The notes beneath the pieces were generated by a model. It worked only from the letters and a program-made list of their open reading frames with translations. It did not search any database and was not told where the DNA came from. From JAGVSR01 sp963742405 (GTDB taxonomy: Bacteria > Pseudomonadota > Alphaproteobacteria > Rhizobiales > Hyphomicrobiaceae): a DNA stretch of 64,000 nucleotides. Position 1 is the stretch's first letter. The number at the start of each line of letters is the position of its first letter. This document shows positions 1 to 9,971 of the stretch, piece after piece. Where the stretch lies: NCBI GenBank assembly GCA_963742405.1, contig CAVUMB010000007.1, positions 1 to 64,000 of the forward strand, given 5' to 3'. The position numbers were made by a program, and so were the translations under genes.

Positions 1-701
1 AATTCTGCTGAAGGAAACGGAGAAGAGACCGAGATCGTCGTCGCCCGAGCACCGAATGCCGATCGATACAAGCATTAGGTTCTACTTCAACCCAAACCTT
101 GACGGTGTGCGCTTTAATGGCGTGATGCAGGTTATCAACTCAGTCACGATCCTATCTATACTTCTTGTTGGCGCAGCGGTTATGCGCGAGCGCGAACACG
201 GTACCATCGAACACTTGATGGTTATGCCGGTTCGGCCCGCAGCGATTGCGCTAGCCAAGATCTGGGCCAACGCCCTCGTGATCCTGGTTGCGGTCTTCGC
301 CTCCATTGAGATCATTCTGCGCTGGTATCTCGGCATTCCCATCGCCGGGTCGATCCCACTCTTCCTATTTGGGACATTCATCTATCTCTTCGCAACGACG
401 TCGCTTGGTATCCTGCTCGCGACGATTGCTACATCAATGCCTCAGTTCGCCCTGCTTGCGATTTCCTGTCTTCGTAACAATGATGCTCCTTTCCGGGACG
501 ATGACGCCGCTAGAAAGCATGCCGGATTGGCTGCAAGTGGCGATGCACGCATCGCCATCGGTATATTTTGTGCAGTTTGCGCAGGCGGTTCTCTACCGTG
601 GGGCCGGGTTGGAGATTGTCGCGACCGATCTCATTGTGATGGCGGGTCTGGGTTTTCTGTTTATCACGTTTGCTCTCCAGCGATTTCCGGCACTATGCTG
701 A
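1..701 (+). CDS. ABC-2 type transporter permease, 3' part, one frame break
   Basis: This is the membrane subunit of an ABC exporter of the YhhJ/RbbA type (drug or secretion exporter, inner membrane). The frame is open at the left edge, so the N-terminal part lies outside the window. Visible are a cytoplasmic stretch with the family signature RE(R/H)EHGTIEHL near position 190-220, then about five hydrophobic segments. The protein starts in one frame and, near position 465, moves to another, where the usual MMLLSGTMTPLESMP segment follows at once. It stops at 699-701 after FALQRF, close to the normal family end. It is followed directly by the tail of an unrelated gene (MgtA type), so its native partners are not present downstream. 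Family assignment is firm; substrate is unknown. Confidence 0.75.
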
Positions 702-714
702 AGAGTGCGGCGTA

Positions 715-1153
715 GGGTTTATCAATGTCGATGCCGAGTATCTCGCCAAGCCTCGACGGTGGGATATTGGTAATATTTCGAAGTTCGTGTTTCTGATTGG
801 ACCGATCAGCTCAGTCTTCGACTATGTCACGTTCTTCATGATGCTCTGGGTGTTTCAGAAAGGGACAAGCCGGCACTTTTTCAGACCGGTTGGTTCGTGG
901 AAAGCTTGCTGACCCAGACACTCATCATTCACATTATTCGCACGGCTAAAGTGCCATTGCTTGAGAGCCGCGCTAGCTGGGCGGTCATTGCTACGATCGG
1001 TATGATCTTGCCGTTACTTGGCTCGGAAGCACGCTGGGCTTTGTCCCTTTGCCACCACTATACTGGGGACTGCTGTGCTTGATCCTTCTCGGTTATGCGT
1101 TCCTGACGCATCTTATGAAGACATGGTTCAGCCGGAAGTTTGGGCTGGATTGA
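715..1153 (+). pseudogene. C-terminal remnant of an MgtA-type Mg2+-transporting P-type ATPase
   Basis: Only the last ~145 residues of a P3B-type magnesium ATPase are here. The segment VDAEYLAKPRRWD, then FLIGPISSVFDYVTF, then ESLLTQTLIIHIIRTAKVP, and a final FVPLPPLYW before the stop at 1151-1153 match the last transmembrane helices (M7-M10) of MgtA/MgtB. The pieces lie in three successive frames with breaks near 878 and 1025. The nucleotide-binding and phosphorylation domains (DKTGT) are absent and the remnant begins about 14 bp after the ABC permease stop. The missing 5' three-quarters point to a real deletion, not just sequencing indels, although the internal breaks could be either. It cannot encode a working pump. 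Confidence 0.75.
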
Positions 1154-1197
1154 GGGAGGCCTTCCGAGCTGCGTTCTCACCAATGAGCTGAAACGCT

Positions 1198-2226
1198 ATG
1201 AGAAAGAAGCTCGCCATTCCACCGCCAGCACATCCGAACAAAAGGCGGGAGGCGTTACCGTGGCAAGAGCCGAAACCGATAGAGGAGGATCCGGAGGCTC
1301 TCATCCGGGTGAGGGCAATCCTCGACAGCCCGAGCTACCGTCGCGCCGACAGCGACATCGACTTTCTCGACAAGGATGGCGTACGCGGTGTGCGCCTGGA
1401 GATCGACTACCTCAAAGCCGAGTTGCTGCTCGAGGAACACCAGATCCGCCAGACGATCGTCGTTTTTGGTGGAACACGGAGTTCGGCGAGCCAAAGCCGC
1501 GGCCCGCAAGGTAGACACGCTGCGCGCCTCGTTGGCGGCTAATCCCTCCAACATGGAGGTGGCGCGTAGGCTGGCCATCGCCGAGCGCATCCACGCCAAG
1601 AGCCACTATTACGAGGTGGCCAGGGAGTTCGGCCGTCTTGTCGGCCGAGCCAATCATGGCGCCCGCAAGCATCATACGGTCATCATGACCGGCGGAGGGC
1701 CGGGAATGATGGAGGCTGCAAATCGCGGGTCCTTCGATGTCGGAGCCATGTCCGTTGGGTTAAACATCACCCTGCCGCATGAGCAATTTCCGAACCCTTA
1801 CGTCACGCCAGATCTCTGCTTCAGCTTCCATTACTTCGCACTTCGTAAGCTGCACTTTCTCCTCCGGGCGAAGGCGCTGGTCGCCTTCCCTGGCGGCTAT
1901 GGCACGTTCGATGAGCTGTTCGAGGTTCTCACCCTGGTGCAGACCCGAAAGATCAAGCCGATCCCTGTCGTCCTGGTCGGCGAGGATTATCTGGCGGCGG
2001 GCGATCAATTTCGAATTTCTTGTCGATGAAGGCGTCATCGACCCGGAGGACCGCGAGCTGTTCTGGTTTGCCGAAACGGCAGAGGAAATCTGGAGCAGCG
2101 TCTTGAACTGGCACGATGCGGTTGGCGAGCCGCTGCATCGCGAGCTTGAGGATCTCCTTTCCGAGACGTTCGATACCCCCGTACCTGGTGACCCGCAGGC
2201 GCAGAATTCCGAGGCGAGCAGAATGA
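1198..2226 (+). CDS. LOG family protein (lysine-decarboxylase-like fold), two frame breaks
   Basis: The protein belongs to the LOG/TIGR00730 superfamily. Founding members release free cytokinins by phosphoribohydrolase activity, and many bacterial members act on nucleoside 5'-monophosphates. The family signatures GGGPGMMEAANRG (about 1690-1728) and PGGYGTFDELFE (about 1889-1924) are intact. The N-terminal ~90 residues form an extension without a recognised domain, as in the long (~340 aa) members. Frame changes occur near 1478 and 2005. The third frame runs with no stop into the ATG of the next gene at 2223. A TGA at 2224-2226 overlaps that ATG in another frame and is the likely original stop, giving an ATGA coupling. 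Pairing of LOG with a metallo-hydrolase suggests joint regulation; the substrate is not known. Confidence 0.72.
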
Positions 2227-3609
2227 AATTGTCCTTCCACGGCGCCGATCGCAGCGTGACCGGTTCATGTCATCTGGTCGAATGTGCAGGCAAGCGCATC
2301 CTAATCGATTGCGGTCTTCATCAGGGCAGCCGCGAACTGGACGAAGAGAATGCGGGTCCGTTCGGCTTCGAGGCTGCCAGCATCGACTACCTGCTGCTGA
2401 CCCATGCGCACCTCGACCACTGCGGGCGGCTGCCGCTGCTCGCCAAAAGGGGGTTTCGCGGTGAAATTATTACGACGGCGGCCTCGCGTGAACTCGCCCG
2501 TCTGGTGCTGCTCGATTCAGCACATCTGCAAGAGGAAGATGCGCGTTACCATGCGCGTAAGATGGATCAACACGTTGAACCGAAATTCAGCTAACGCCCT
2601 TTATTCGACAGTGGACGCCCTGCACTGCCTCGATTTCTTCGGCCGCACCGCAGTCTATGGAGAAGTTTTAACCTTGGCACCTGGGGTGCAAGCGACCTTC
2701 ATCGATGCCGGCCACATCCTGGGCTCGGCTAGCATCTATCTCGCTCTCGAGGAGAAGGGCCGCAAGACCAGCGTCCTTTTCTCAGGTGACCTCGGCAACG
2801 CTGGTCACTTCCTCCTGCGCAACCCGTCAAGGCCGCCGCATTCCGAGAACGTCGTGATGGAGACAACCTATGGCGACCGCTTGCACAAGGAATTGGCGCC
2901 TTCGATCGAAGAGTTCTTCGCCGCGATCACCGAGACCTTCAAGCGTGGAGGTAACGTAATCATACCAACGTTCGCTCTGGAGCGCGCGCAGGAACTGCTC
3001 TATTTCCTGAGCCAGGGCGTCGCTGAAAGCGGATCCCAAGTGCCACGCCTGTGTACCTGGACTCTACCCATGGCGATCTCGGCGACGGAGATCTTCCGGC
3101 GCTATCCGGAATCCTTTGAGCCGGATGCCGCCAAGTTGTTTCAGGATGGGCACGATCCTCTCAACCTGCCCGCGCTGCACTTCACACGGGAGACGGCGGA
3201 CTCCATTGCTATAAACACCGTCAAAGGAGGTGCCATCATCATGGCCGGCTCCGGCATGTGCACGGGTGGCCGCATACGCCATCACCTTAGGAACAATCTT
3301 GGACGCGACGCCTCGAGCGTCGTGTTTGTCGGCTATGCTGCCAATGGAACGCTTGGCCGCCGCATCATCGAGGGCGCCAAGGAGGTGAAGATTTTCGGTG
3401 ACACGATCCCGGTTCGGGCGCGGATCTACACCATCAACGGGTTCTCCGCTCATGCGGACCAGGCCGAGCTCTTGACTTGGCACAAGCAGACCGGCGCGAA
3501 GCGCACGTTCCTTGTACACGGCGAAGAAGCAATTATGAAGCAATTCGCCACACACATTGCCGATTCTAGTGTTGAGATGCCGGCTCGTAATCAAGTGTTT
3601 GAATTGTGA
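2223..3609 (+). CDS. MBL-fold beta-CASP metallo-hydrolase / RNA exonuclease family, frame breaks
   Basis: This is a CPSF73-like metallo-beta-lactamase-fold nuclease of the ~460-residue bacterial and archaeal group. The zinc motif HAHLDHCG sits near 2404-2427, the second metal segment FSGDLGN near 2780, the beta-CASP domain in the middle (PTFALERAQELL near 2968), and the C-terminal motifs GFSAHAD near 3440 and VHGE near 3514. The protein is in one frame to about 2580 and then continues in another. A short garbled stretch near 3040-3065, where family members read LDSPMAIS, suggests two compensating indels. All catalytic His/Asp positions are present, so the enzyme is probably functional. Start ATG at 2223 overlaps the LOG gene. 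RNA as substrate is family knowledge; the physiological target is not shown. Confidence 0.75.
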
Positions 3610-3639
3610 GCCTTGGCGATGGAGAACAGCCCCGTTATT

Positions 3640-3840
3640 CGAAAGCCAAAAACAAGTTCGCCCCCTCGCCGACTCCGTTCCGCTTCGGATCACAGACACA
3701 CCCTACTGGGAGCGGGAGCACTCGACGAAATCGCGGCGAGTTGCTTCAGTGACCCGAAGATCAAGTCCAAAGCCAACTGCATCGCTTGCCACCGCACCGC
3801 AGACAAAGGTGAGTTCCAAGAACACGACCCCTGTCTCAGG
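3640..3840 (+). pseudogene. C-terminal scrap of a diheme cytochrome c
   Basis: Two pieces in adjacent frames match the end of the small periplasmic diheme cytochrome c (DHC) family. PLRITDTPYWEREH lies at about 3680-3721. After a frame change near 3725 comes a segment ending in the heme motif CIACH (3778-3792) and ADKGEFQEH. The first heme-binding site and signal peptide are missing, because the fragment starts directly after the stop of the metallo-hydrolase at 3609. It is best read as a leftover of a deletion or recombination event. Short length makes the call moderate, but the order of both segments matches the family. Confidence 0.55.
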
Positions 3841-4147
3841 TCCAACGCTCGCGAGGAAGGATGTCCGCCACTCCCTGGCTATCGGACATGAACATTTCAG
3901 CGCGATGGGCCAATTGCCTCAATTTGCGATTCCGCGGTTCAGAGGTTGCGCTTCGACTGCTAATTGATAGGAAAACTGACAGTCGGAGACAGCGGGGACG
4001 GTCGAGGTTGATCCTGAGAACAACTCGGACGCAAAACGGAAAGATTCAAGCCGATGCAGTTTCGAGCGCGCAGACCCCCGTCGTAATATTCAGTCCCACT
4101 GACCTTCGACCAGCTCTGCAAGTGCGACAGGACGGATAGGCCTACAG
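3841..4147. other. Intergenic stretch, nothing recognised
   Basis: I see no convincing gene, RNA or repeat here. It separates the cytochrome scrap from the GC-rich P-type ATPase, and composition rises sharply at its right end, so a recombination joint could lie inside it. A GGATAGG purine-rich stretch near 4134-4140 could serve as the ribosome binding site of the ATPase. Confidence 0.4.
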
Positions 4148-6760
4148 ATGCCTGTGACCAGTCCCCACGCCCAACCCGCCGCTGTCTGTCTGGCGGAACT
4201 GGATGCAAGCCCCGAGGGGCTGAACGTGCAGGAGGCCGCGCGGCGGCTGGCCGAGCATGGACCGAACCGCCTGCCCGAGGTGCGGACGCGCGGGCCGGTG
4301 CTGCGGTTCCTCGTGCAGTTCCACAACGTGCTGATCTATGTGCTGCTGGGCGCGGCCGTGGTGACGGGGGCCTTGCAGCACTGGGTCGATACCGGCGTGA
4401 TCCTCGCCGTGGTGCTGGCCAATGCGGTGATCGGCTTTCTCCAGGAGGGCAAGGCCGAGGCGGCGATGGCGGCGATCCGGCGAATGCTCGCCCCACGCGC
4501 CGCCGTGCTGCGCGACGGCAGGCGCGGTGACGGTGGACGGGGCCGATCTGGTGCCCGGCGACATCGTGCTTCTGGAAGCGGGCGACAAGGTACCCGCCGA
4601 CCTGCGGGTGCTCGAGGCGCGGGGGCTGGCTGCGCAAGAGGCGATCCTGACCGGCGAGTCTGTGCCGGTGGAAAAGGGCACGTGCTGCCGGTTGCCGCCG
4701 ATGCGCCCCTTGGGGACCGACGGTCGATGCTGTGGTCGGGCACGCTGGTCACGCAAGGCACCGCGCGCGGGCTGGTGGTGGCGACCGGACAGGCTACCGA
4801 GATCGGACGCATCGGCGGGCTGCTGGCGGGGGTCGAGACAGCTGACCACGCCGCTGGTCGCGCAGATGGACCATTTCGCGCGCTGGCTGTCGTTCCTGAT
4901 CCTGCTCGCGGCGGGTCTGCTGCTGGTCTACGGCTACTACGTCGGCCATCACGACTTCTCCGAGTTGTTCATGACCGTGGTCGGCGTCGCCGTGGCGGCG
5001 ATCCCCGAAGGCCTGCCTGCGGTGATGACGATCACGCTGGCCATCGGCGTGCAGGCCATGGCGCGGCGCCACGCCATCGTCCGCCGCCTGCCTGCGATCG
5101 AGGCGATCGGCTCGGTCTCGGTGATCTGCACCGACAAGACGGGCACGCTGACGCGCAACGAAATGGTGGTGGCCGCCGCCGAGACACCGAAGGGTGCGTT
5201 CGAAGTCGTCAGGCGAGGGCTATGCGCCCGAGGGCGCGATCACGCCCGCCGGGCGACCTCGCGCGCCTCGCCCGCGCGGCGGCGCTGTGCAACGATGCGG
5301 CGCTGCATTGCAAGGACGGGGTCTGGACGGTCGAGGGCGACCCAATGGAGGGCGCGCTGCTGGCCTTTGCGGGCAAGGTCGGCGGCGATCCCCGAGGCCC
5401 GGCGGCTGGACGCCATCCCCTTCGACAGCCGCCACCGCTTCATGGCCGTGCTGACCGAAGCGCCGAAGGGACGCCTGACCTATGTGAAGGGCGCGCCCGA
5501 GCGAGTGCTGCGGATGTGCGAGCGGCATCGACCATGCACCACTGGCACGAACGGGCCGAAGCGCTGGCTCGGCGCGGCCTGCGCGTTCTGGCGCTGGCCG
5601 AGCGGGCCGAAACGGCCGATCGCATCGACGCGGCCACGCTGGAGGGCAGCCTCACCTTCCTCGGCCTCGTCGGCCTGATCGACCCGCCGCGCCCCGAGGC
5701 CATTGCCGCCGTCGCCGAATGCCGGGCGGCGGGCATCCGGGTAAAGATGATCACCGGCGACCATGCGGGAACCGCCGCCGCCATTGCCGCCCAGATCGGG
5801 CTTGAGAACCCCCACCGCGTGCTGACCGGCGCCGATCTCGACAAGCTGGACGACGCGCAACTGTCGCTGGAAGTGGCCGATGTCGATGTCTTCGCCCGCA
5901 CCAGCCCCGAACACAAGCTGCGCCTTGTGACCGCGCTGCAGGCTCATGGTCTGTCGGTCGCGATGACCGGCGACGGGGTGAACGACGCGCCCGCACTGAA
6001 ACGGGCGGATGCGGGCATCGCGATGGGGCTGAAGGGGTCCGAGGCCGCCAAGGAGGCCGCCGATCTGGTGCTGGCCGACGACAACTTCGCCTCCATCGCC
6101 GCGGCCGTGCGCGAGGGTCGGACGGTCTATGACAACCTCAAGAAGGTGATCAGCTGGACACTGCCGACCAACGCGGACGAGTCGATGGTGGTGGTGCTGG
6201 CCCTTCTAGCGGGCCTTGCCCTGCCGGTGACGGCGGTGCAGATTCTTTGGGTCAACTTGATCACCGGCATCACGCTGGGCGTGGCCTTAGCCTTCGAGCC
6301 GACCGAGGCCGGCACCATGGCCCGTCCGCCGCGCAGCCGCGATGCGCCGATCCTGTCGGGGGCGCTCGTCTGGCATGTGATTCTGGTGGCGGTGCTGTTC
6401 CTGGCCGCGGTGTTCGGCGTCTTCAGCTATGCCATCGACAAGGGCTATCCGCTGCCGCTTGCCCAGACCATGGCGATGAACATGCTGGTGGTGCTGGAGA
6501 TCTTCCATCTGTTCTTCATCCGCAACATCCACAGCACCTCGCTGACCTGGGCGGCGGCGCGGGGGACGCGGGTGGTCTGGACGGTCGTCATCGCCATCAC
6601 TGTCGCGCAATTCGCCGTCACCTACCTGCCGCCGCTTCAGGCCGTGCTGGGCACACGGCCCGTCCCGCTGTTGGACGGCATCCTGATCGTCGCCATCGGT
6701 GCCGCCTTCTTCGCACTCATCGAGATCGAAAAGCAGATCAGGCTTGGACTGCGCGGTTAG
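4148..6760 (+). CDS. P-type cation ATPase (P2-like, Ca2+/Na+/K+ type), several frame breaks
   Basis: An inner-membrane ATP-driven cation pump of about 870 residues. It begins with an N-terminal cation-ATPase domain (about residues 15-75, EAARRLAEHGPN). The actuator motif LTGESVPVEK lies near 4645-4675. The ion-site helix segment AAIPEGLPAVMT is near 4996-5031, and the phosphorylation motif CTDKTGTLTRN near 5128-5160. The hinge TGDGVNDAPALK is near 5965-6000, and a C-terminal block of membrane helices with WVNLITG near 6250 follows. The PEGLPA segment is typical of P2A/P2-like pumps, not heavy-metal P1B pumps, and no CPC motif is present. Frame switches near 4525, 4680, 4850, 5210, 5390 and 5525 confine the damage to the middle; the last 400 residues are clean. 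GC content is visibly higher than in the flanks, indicating acquisition. Exact ion is undetermined. Confidence 0.78.
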   Translation: MPVTSPHAQPAAVCLAELDASPEGLNVQEAARRLAEHGPNRLPEVRTRGPVLRFLVQFHNVLIYVLLGAAVVTGALQHWVDTGVILAVVLANAVIGFLQEGKAEAAMAAIRRMLAPRAAVLRDGRRGDGGRGRSGARRHRASGSGRQGTRRPAGARGAGAGCARGDPDRRVCAGGKGHVLPVAADAPLGDRRSMLWSGTLVTQGTARGLVVATGQATEIGRIGGLLAGVETADHAAGRADGPFRALAVVPDPARGGSAAGLRLLRRPSRLLRVVHDRGRRRRGGDPRRPACGDDDHAGHRRAGHGAAPRHRPPPACDRGDRLGLGDLHRQDGHADAQRNGGGRRRDTEGCVRSRQARAMRPRARSRPPGDLARLARAAALCNDAALHCKDGVWTVEGDPMEGALLAFAGKVGGDPRGPAAGRHPLRQPPPLHGRADRSAEGTPDLCEGRARASAADVRAASTMHHWHERAEALARRGLRVLALAERAETADRIDAATLEGSLTFLGLVGLIDPPRPEAIAAVAECRAAGIRVKMITGDHAGTAAAIAAQIGLENPHRVLTGADLDKLDDAQLSLEVADVDVFARTSPEHKLRLVTALQAHGLSVAMTGDGVNDAPALKRADAGIAMGLKGSEAAKEAADLVLADDNFASIAAAVREGRTVYDNLKKVISWTLPTNADESMVVVLALLAGLALPVTAVQILWVNLITGITLGVALAFEPTEAGTMARPPRSRDAPILSGALVWHVILVAVLFLAAVFGVFSYAIDKGYPLPLAQTMAMNMLVVLEIFHLFFIRNIHSTSLTWAAARGTRVVWTVVIAITVAQFAVTYLPPLQAVLGTRPVPLLDGILIVAIGAAFFALIEIEKQIRLGLRG

Positions 6761-7191
6761 GAATTCGGAAATCGTTTCGGGTTGCCGCGTTTTGGCAGCT
6801 AAGCGAGCCGGTCAGAATTCCCGACCGGCTACTTCCGATGCCCATTGTCCAGCACTACACTTTGACGCTGCAATCGAAAGCAGACGCGGCGGCGGTGCAC
6901 AACCCCCAAGAGTTGCAACTTCTCTTGTGGGTCAAAAACGTCGTTTGGCCGTTGGCTGCAGCTCGTCCGCTCGGCCCCTAGCAGCGGTCATAGATTTCCT
7001 TAACTGAGGCTCCGGATTCGTGCGTTAGCAGCGAATTCAGCCCTCGACTTCTGCCGCAAAGGACGCATTGGTGGTGTGACAGGCGCCGGTTGTCTGGGGT
7101 GCCGAATTTTCAGGGCTCGCCTCGCGGAATGCGGGGCTTTGGGTGGTGGGAGCGCCGAGGTGGCGCAACCCTGAAACCCCTGGAGCCCACC
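6761..7191. other. Intergenic region with hairpins, no gene
   Basis: No supported coding region. It holds an 8-bp-stem hairpin shortly after the ATPase stop (described separately) and a second weaker hairpin near 6903-6930 built on CAAGAG/CTCTTG around the self-complementary AGTTGCAACT. A GGAG box at 7182-7185 belongs to the next gene. Confidence 0.4.
6806..6830 (+). terminator. Hairpin after the P-type ATPase, possible terminator
   Basis: AGCCGGTC (6806-6813) and GACCGGCT (6823-6830) form a perfect 8-bp stem with a 9-nt loop, 46 bp after the ATPase stop. There is no T-run behind it, so factor-independent termination is uncertain; mRNA end protection is an alternative. Confidence 0.4.
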
Positions 7192-7556
7192 ATGACGACG
7201 ATTGAAGCCCGCATCTCGAGCCAAGCCAAGAAGACACGCGCCAACGGCGCCCGCCAAATCCGCCAAGAACCAAATCAGGCGCGAAGTCTCGGCCGGTGCC
7301 AGCCGAAAATCGCACTGCTTCACGCGATGAACAGCATACCGAGCGCGTGACGAAGCATGATCGCGTCCTGGAGCTTTTGAGCCAGCGCAACGGCGCCAGC
7401 ATTCCGGAGATGATGGAAGCGACCGGCTGGCAGCAGCACAGCGTGCGCGGGTTCCTCGCGGGAACGGTCAAGAAAAAGCTTGGCTTCACGCTCACGTCGT
7501 CAAAGATCGAAGGCGAGCTGCGTCGCTACAAGATCGACACCAAGCGCGGTCGCTGA
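7192..7556 (+). CDS. DUF3489 domain protein of the recombinase module, one frame break
   Basis: A small (~120 aa) basic protein whose second half carries the DUF3489 winged-helix-like domain. The diagnostic segment ATGWQQHSVRGFLAG (about 7420-7465) is followed by KKKLGFTLTS. The N-terminal half is lysine/arginine rich and disordered-looking. The ATG at 7192 has GGAG six bases upstream. The reading frame changes near 7290 between the linker and the domain. It stops at 7554-7556, one base before the DUF2924 gene starts, so the two are cotranscribed. Proteins of this family regularly sit beside DUF2924 and large serine recombinases in alphaproteobacterial elements; DNA binding is inferred from the fold. 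Confidence 0.7.
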
Positions 7557-7557
7557 C

Positions 7558-8015
7558 ATGAAGCCAGTCTCGATCGACATCGCGGCCGAGTTGGTACGGC
7601 TGGAAGCCCTGACCAACTTCGAGCTGCGGGCGAGTGGCGGCGGCTGCATCACATGCAGCCGCCGAAGAGTCTCTCCCGCGATCTGCTTCTGCGCGGCATT
7701 ACTTACAAGATCCAGGAGAGGGCGCTCGGCGGCCTCTCCAAGTCGGTTCTGCGAAAGCTGACCGGTGCCGGGCCAGACGCAACTTCGGACGACCACCGCA
7801 GGGCTGCGCCCCGCACCGCGGTCAAGCCGGGCACGCGGCTCGTGCGCGAGTGGAATGGGCAAACTCATACGGTTCTCGTCCACGCGGACGGTGTTGAATG
7901 GCGCGACAAGCGATACAGGTCACTCTCGGTCGTCGCACGTGAGATCACGGGCGCGCACTGGTCCGGACCACGGTTCTTCGGCCTGACCTCAAAGAAGGGG
8001 GCAGGCGATGGCTGA
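7558..8015 (+). CDS. DUF2924 domain protein, one frame break
   Basis: About 152 residues of the DUF2924 family. The N-terminal part has LVRLEAL followed by (A)EWRRLH. The middle has SLSRDLLLRGITYKIQE, and the C-terminal part has VEWRDKRYRSLSVVAREITG, ending SGPRFFGL, the typical close of the family. A single base appears to be missing near 7632 (GCGAGTGG where GCGGAGTGG restores the family sequence). The ATG at 7558 lies one base after the preceding stop. The family is of unknown biochemical role but travels with serine recombinases in phage-like and integrative elements, which the next genes confirm here. Confidence 0.75.
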
Positions 8016-8168
8016 CGCCGACTGGATGCCGCTCGTCGGGCTTTTGCCGGTCTGACCGGCCTGTTCGAGGACGCGGCGCTCATCGCGTCGGAGGGGCAAG
8101 GCGCCGAGACCATCAATGGCGGGCGCCTCAACTTTGAGGCGCCTCGTCATTCTGGAAGGGCGCCTCAC
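8008..8168 (+). CDS. Small ORF between DUF2924 and recombinase, frame uncertain
   Basis: An ATG at 8008 overlaps the DUF2924 stop by eight bases and starts MADADWMPLVG. In the literal frame it ends at 8053-8055. If one base is supplied near 8040 it continues as AFAGLTGLFEDAALIASEGQGAE and runs up to the recombinase ATG. Small acidic ORFs are common at this position in such modules. The gene end cannot be fixed from this sequence, and I do not know its function. Confidence 0.35.
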
Positions 8169-9868
8169 ATGAAACGGCTCAACTGCGCCATCTACACGCG
8201 CAAGTCCTCTGACGAAGGGCTCGAGAAGGAGTTCAACTCGCTCGACGCGCAGCGCGAGGCCTGCGCTGCCTACGTCCTAAGCCAGAAGCATGCCGGCTGG
8301 GCGGCCCTTCCAGATCTCTACGACGACGGAGGGCTGTCGGGCGGCACCATGGAACGTCCGGCGCTTCAACGGCTGCTCGGCGACATCACGTCCGGCAAAG
8401 TGCAGATCGTGGTCGTCTACAAGGTCGACCGGTTGACGCGGTCACTCGCTGATTTTGCGAAGATCGTCGATGTGCTGGATTCTCACGGCGCCTCGTTCGT
8501 TTCTGTGACGCAGTCGTTCAACACGACGACCTCGATGGGCCGTCTCACGCTCAACATGCTGCTCTCGTTTGCCCAGTTCGAGCGCGAGATCGCGGGCGAA
8601 CGCATCCGCGACAAGATCGCGGCGTCGAAGGCCAAAGGCATGTGGATGGGCGGCAACGTCCCGCTCGGATACGACGTCAAGGAGCGCAAGCTCATCGTCA
8701 ATCAAGCCGAAGCCGAGACGGTGCGCATGATCTTCCGGCGCTATGCGGAACTCGGATCGGTCCGGCTCCTCGCGGAGGAACTTTCCGGGCTGGGTATCGT
8801 GAGTAAGCGCCGGGAAGGCGCCGGCGGCGTCCTGGCGGGTGGCAACCGCTTTTCCCGCGGCGCACTCTACACCTTGCTGCAAAATCCCATCTACCGGGGC
8901 GAGATTGGACATCAGGGGAAGGTCTACCCCGGTCAGCACGAAGCCATCGTTGAGGCCGAGCACTGGAAACTCGTCCAAGACAAGCTGGCCGGCAACCGAC
9001 AGGCCCGAGCGCTTGGCGCGACTGCGGAAGAGCCGAGCCTGCTTGCCGGGCTGATCGTGGACGGCGAAGGACACCGCATGACGCCGACGCATGCGGTGAA
9101 GAAGGGGCGACGCTACCGGTACTATGTGTCGACGGCCCTCATAACCGAGTGCGCGAACTCATCATGACAAGGGCTTGCGCGTGCCGGCAGGCGACGTCGA
9201 GGCGCTGGTTCTCGATCGCCTGCATGCATTTTTTGCTTCGGAGCAAGACGTCGGAGAGACGTTATCAATTTTCGGCCTCGATGCAGCTACGCTTCGCTCG
9301 TCACTCAAGAAGGCAGATGAACTCACACACGGTTGGGCCGCCTTGCCGTCGATCAAGATCCGCGAACTCGTCCGGTCGATTGTCGAGCGCGTGTGTGTCC
9401 GTGTTGATGAAGTCGTCGTCAGTCTCAACCGAAAAGAGATCGCAAGGGTCCTCGTCGGTGAAGCATCTCGAGAGCTGTCGGGAGAACAACTCGAAACCAC
9501 TGAACTGCGTGCCGAAGCCAGACTGCGCCGCGCGGGCAAAGGCATTCGACTGATTGTTGGAGGCGGTCGTGCTGCCAAGCCTGATCGCCAGATGATCGAT
9601 CTGCTCCGAAATGCGTATGCGACCCGCGATGCACTGATGATCGGGACGCGATGCAACCATCGACGCACTCGCGCAGCGGCTCGGCGTCAAACGGGACTAT
9701 CTCTCGGCGCACATGCGCCTCACGTATCTCGCGCCCGGTATCGTCAAAGACCTCTTTGAAGGACGCCAGCCTGAGGCGCTCACAGCGGCACGCCTCGTCT
9801 TACTCTCCAAAGATCTGCCGCATGACTGGCAGGGTCAGCGGGTAGCCCTCGGAATTGAGACGCGATAG
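8169..9868 (+). CDS. Large serine recombinase, two frame breaks
   Basis: A ~566-residue site-specific DNA recombinase of the resolvase/invertase superfamily. The catalytic domain starts with CAIYTRKSSDEG; the nucleophilic serine is in YTRKSS, about residue 12-13. It continues with VVVYKVDRLTRSLADF and the long helix with FAQFEREIAGERIRDKI. The Recombinase domain (PLGYDVKERKL to NPIYRGEIGHQGKVYPGQHEAIV) and a zinc-ribbon/coiled-coil region follow. The first frame ends at 9167. The protein resumes in another frame from about 9150 and again from about 9640, ending IETR and stop 9866-9868. Total length is normal for the family. It would cut and rejoin a specific att pair; both breaks look like single-base indels. 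It closes the module 7192-9868. Confidence 0.82.
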
Positions 9869-9971
9869 CGTCTTCCACGTCGCGAAAACGATGCGAGTCT
9901 GACCGGCCGAAAAAGGGCGACAGAGATAAAACGCGCAAAGAGCCGACGAACGTCGTGCAGAGACGGGGGGT

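Noticed and set aside
4148..6760. Heavy-metal (P1B) identity for the P-type ATPase
   Set aside because: No CPC or HMA motif; the PEGLPA helix and domain order fit P2-like cation pumps.
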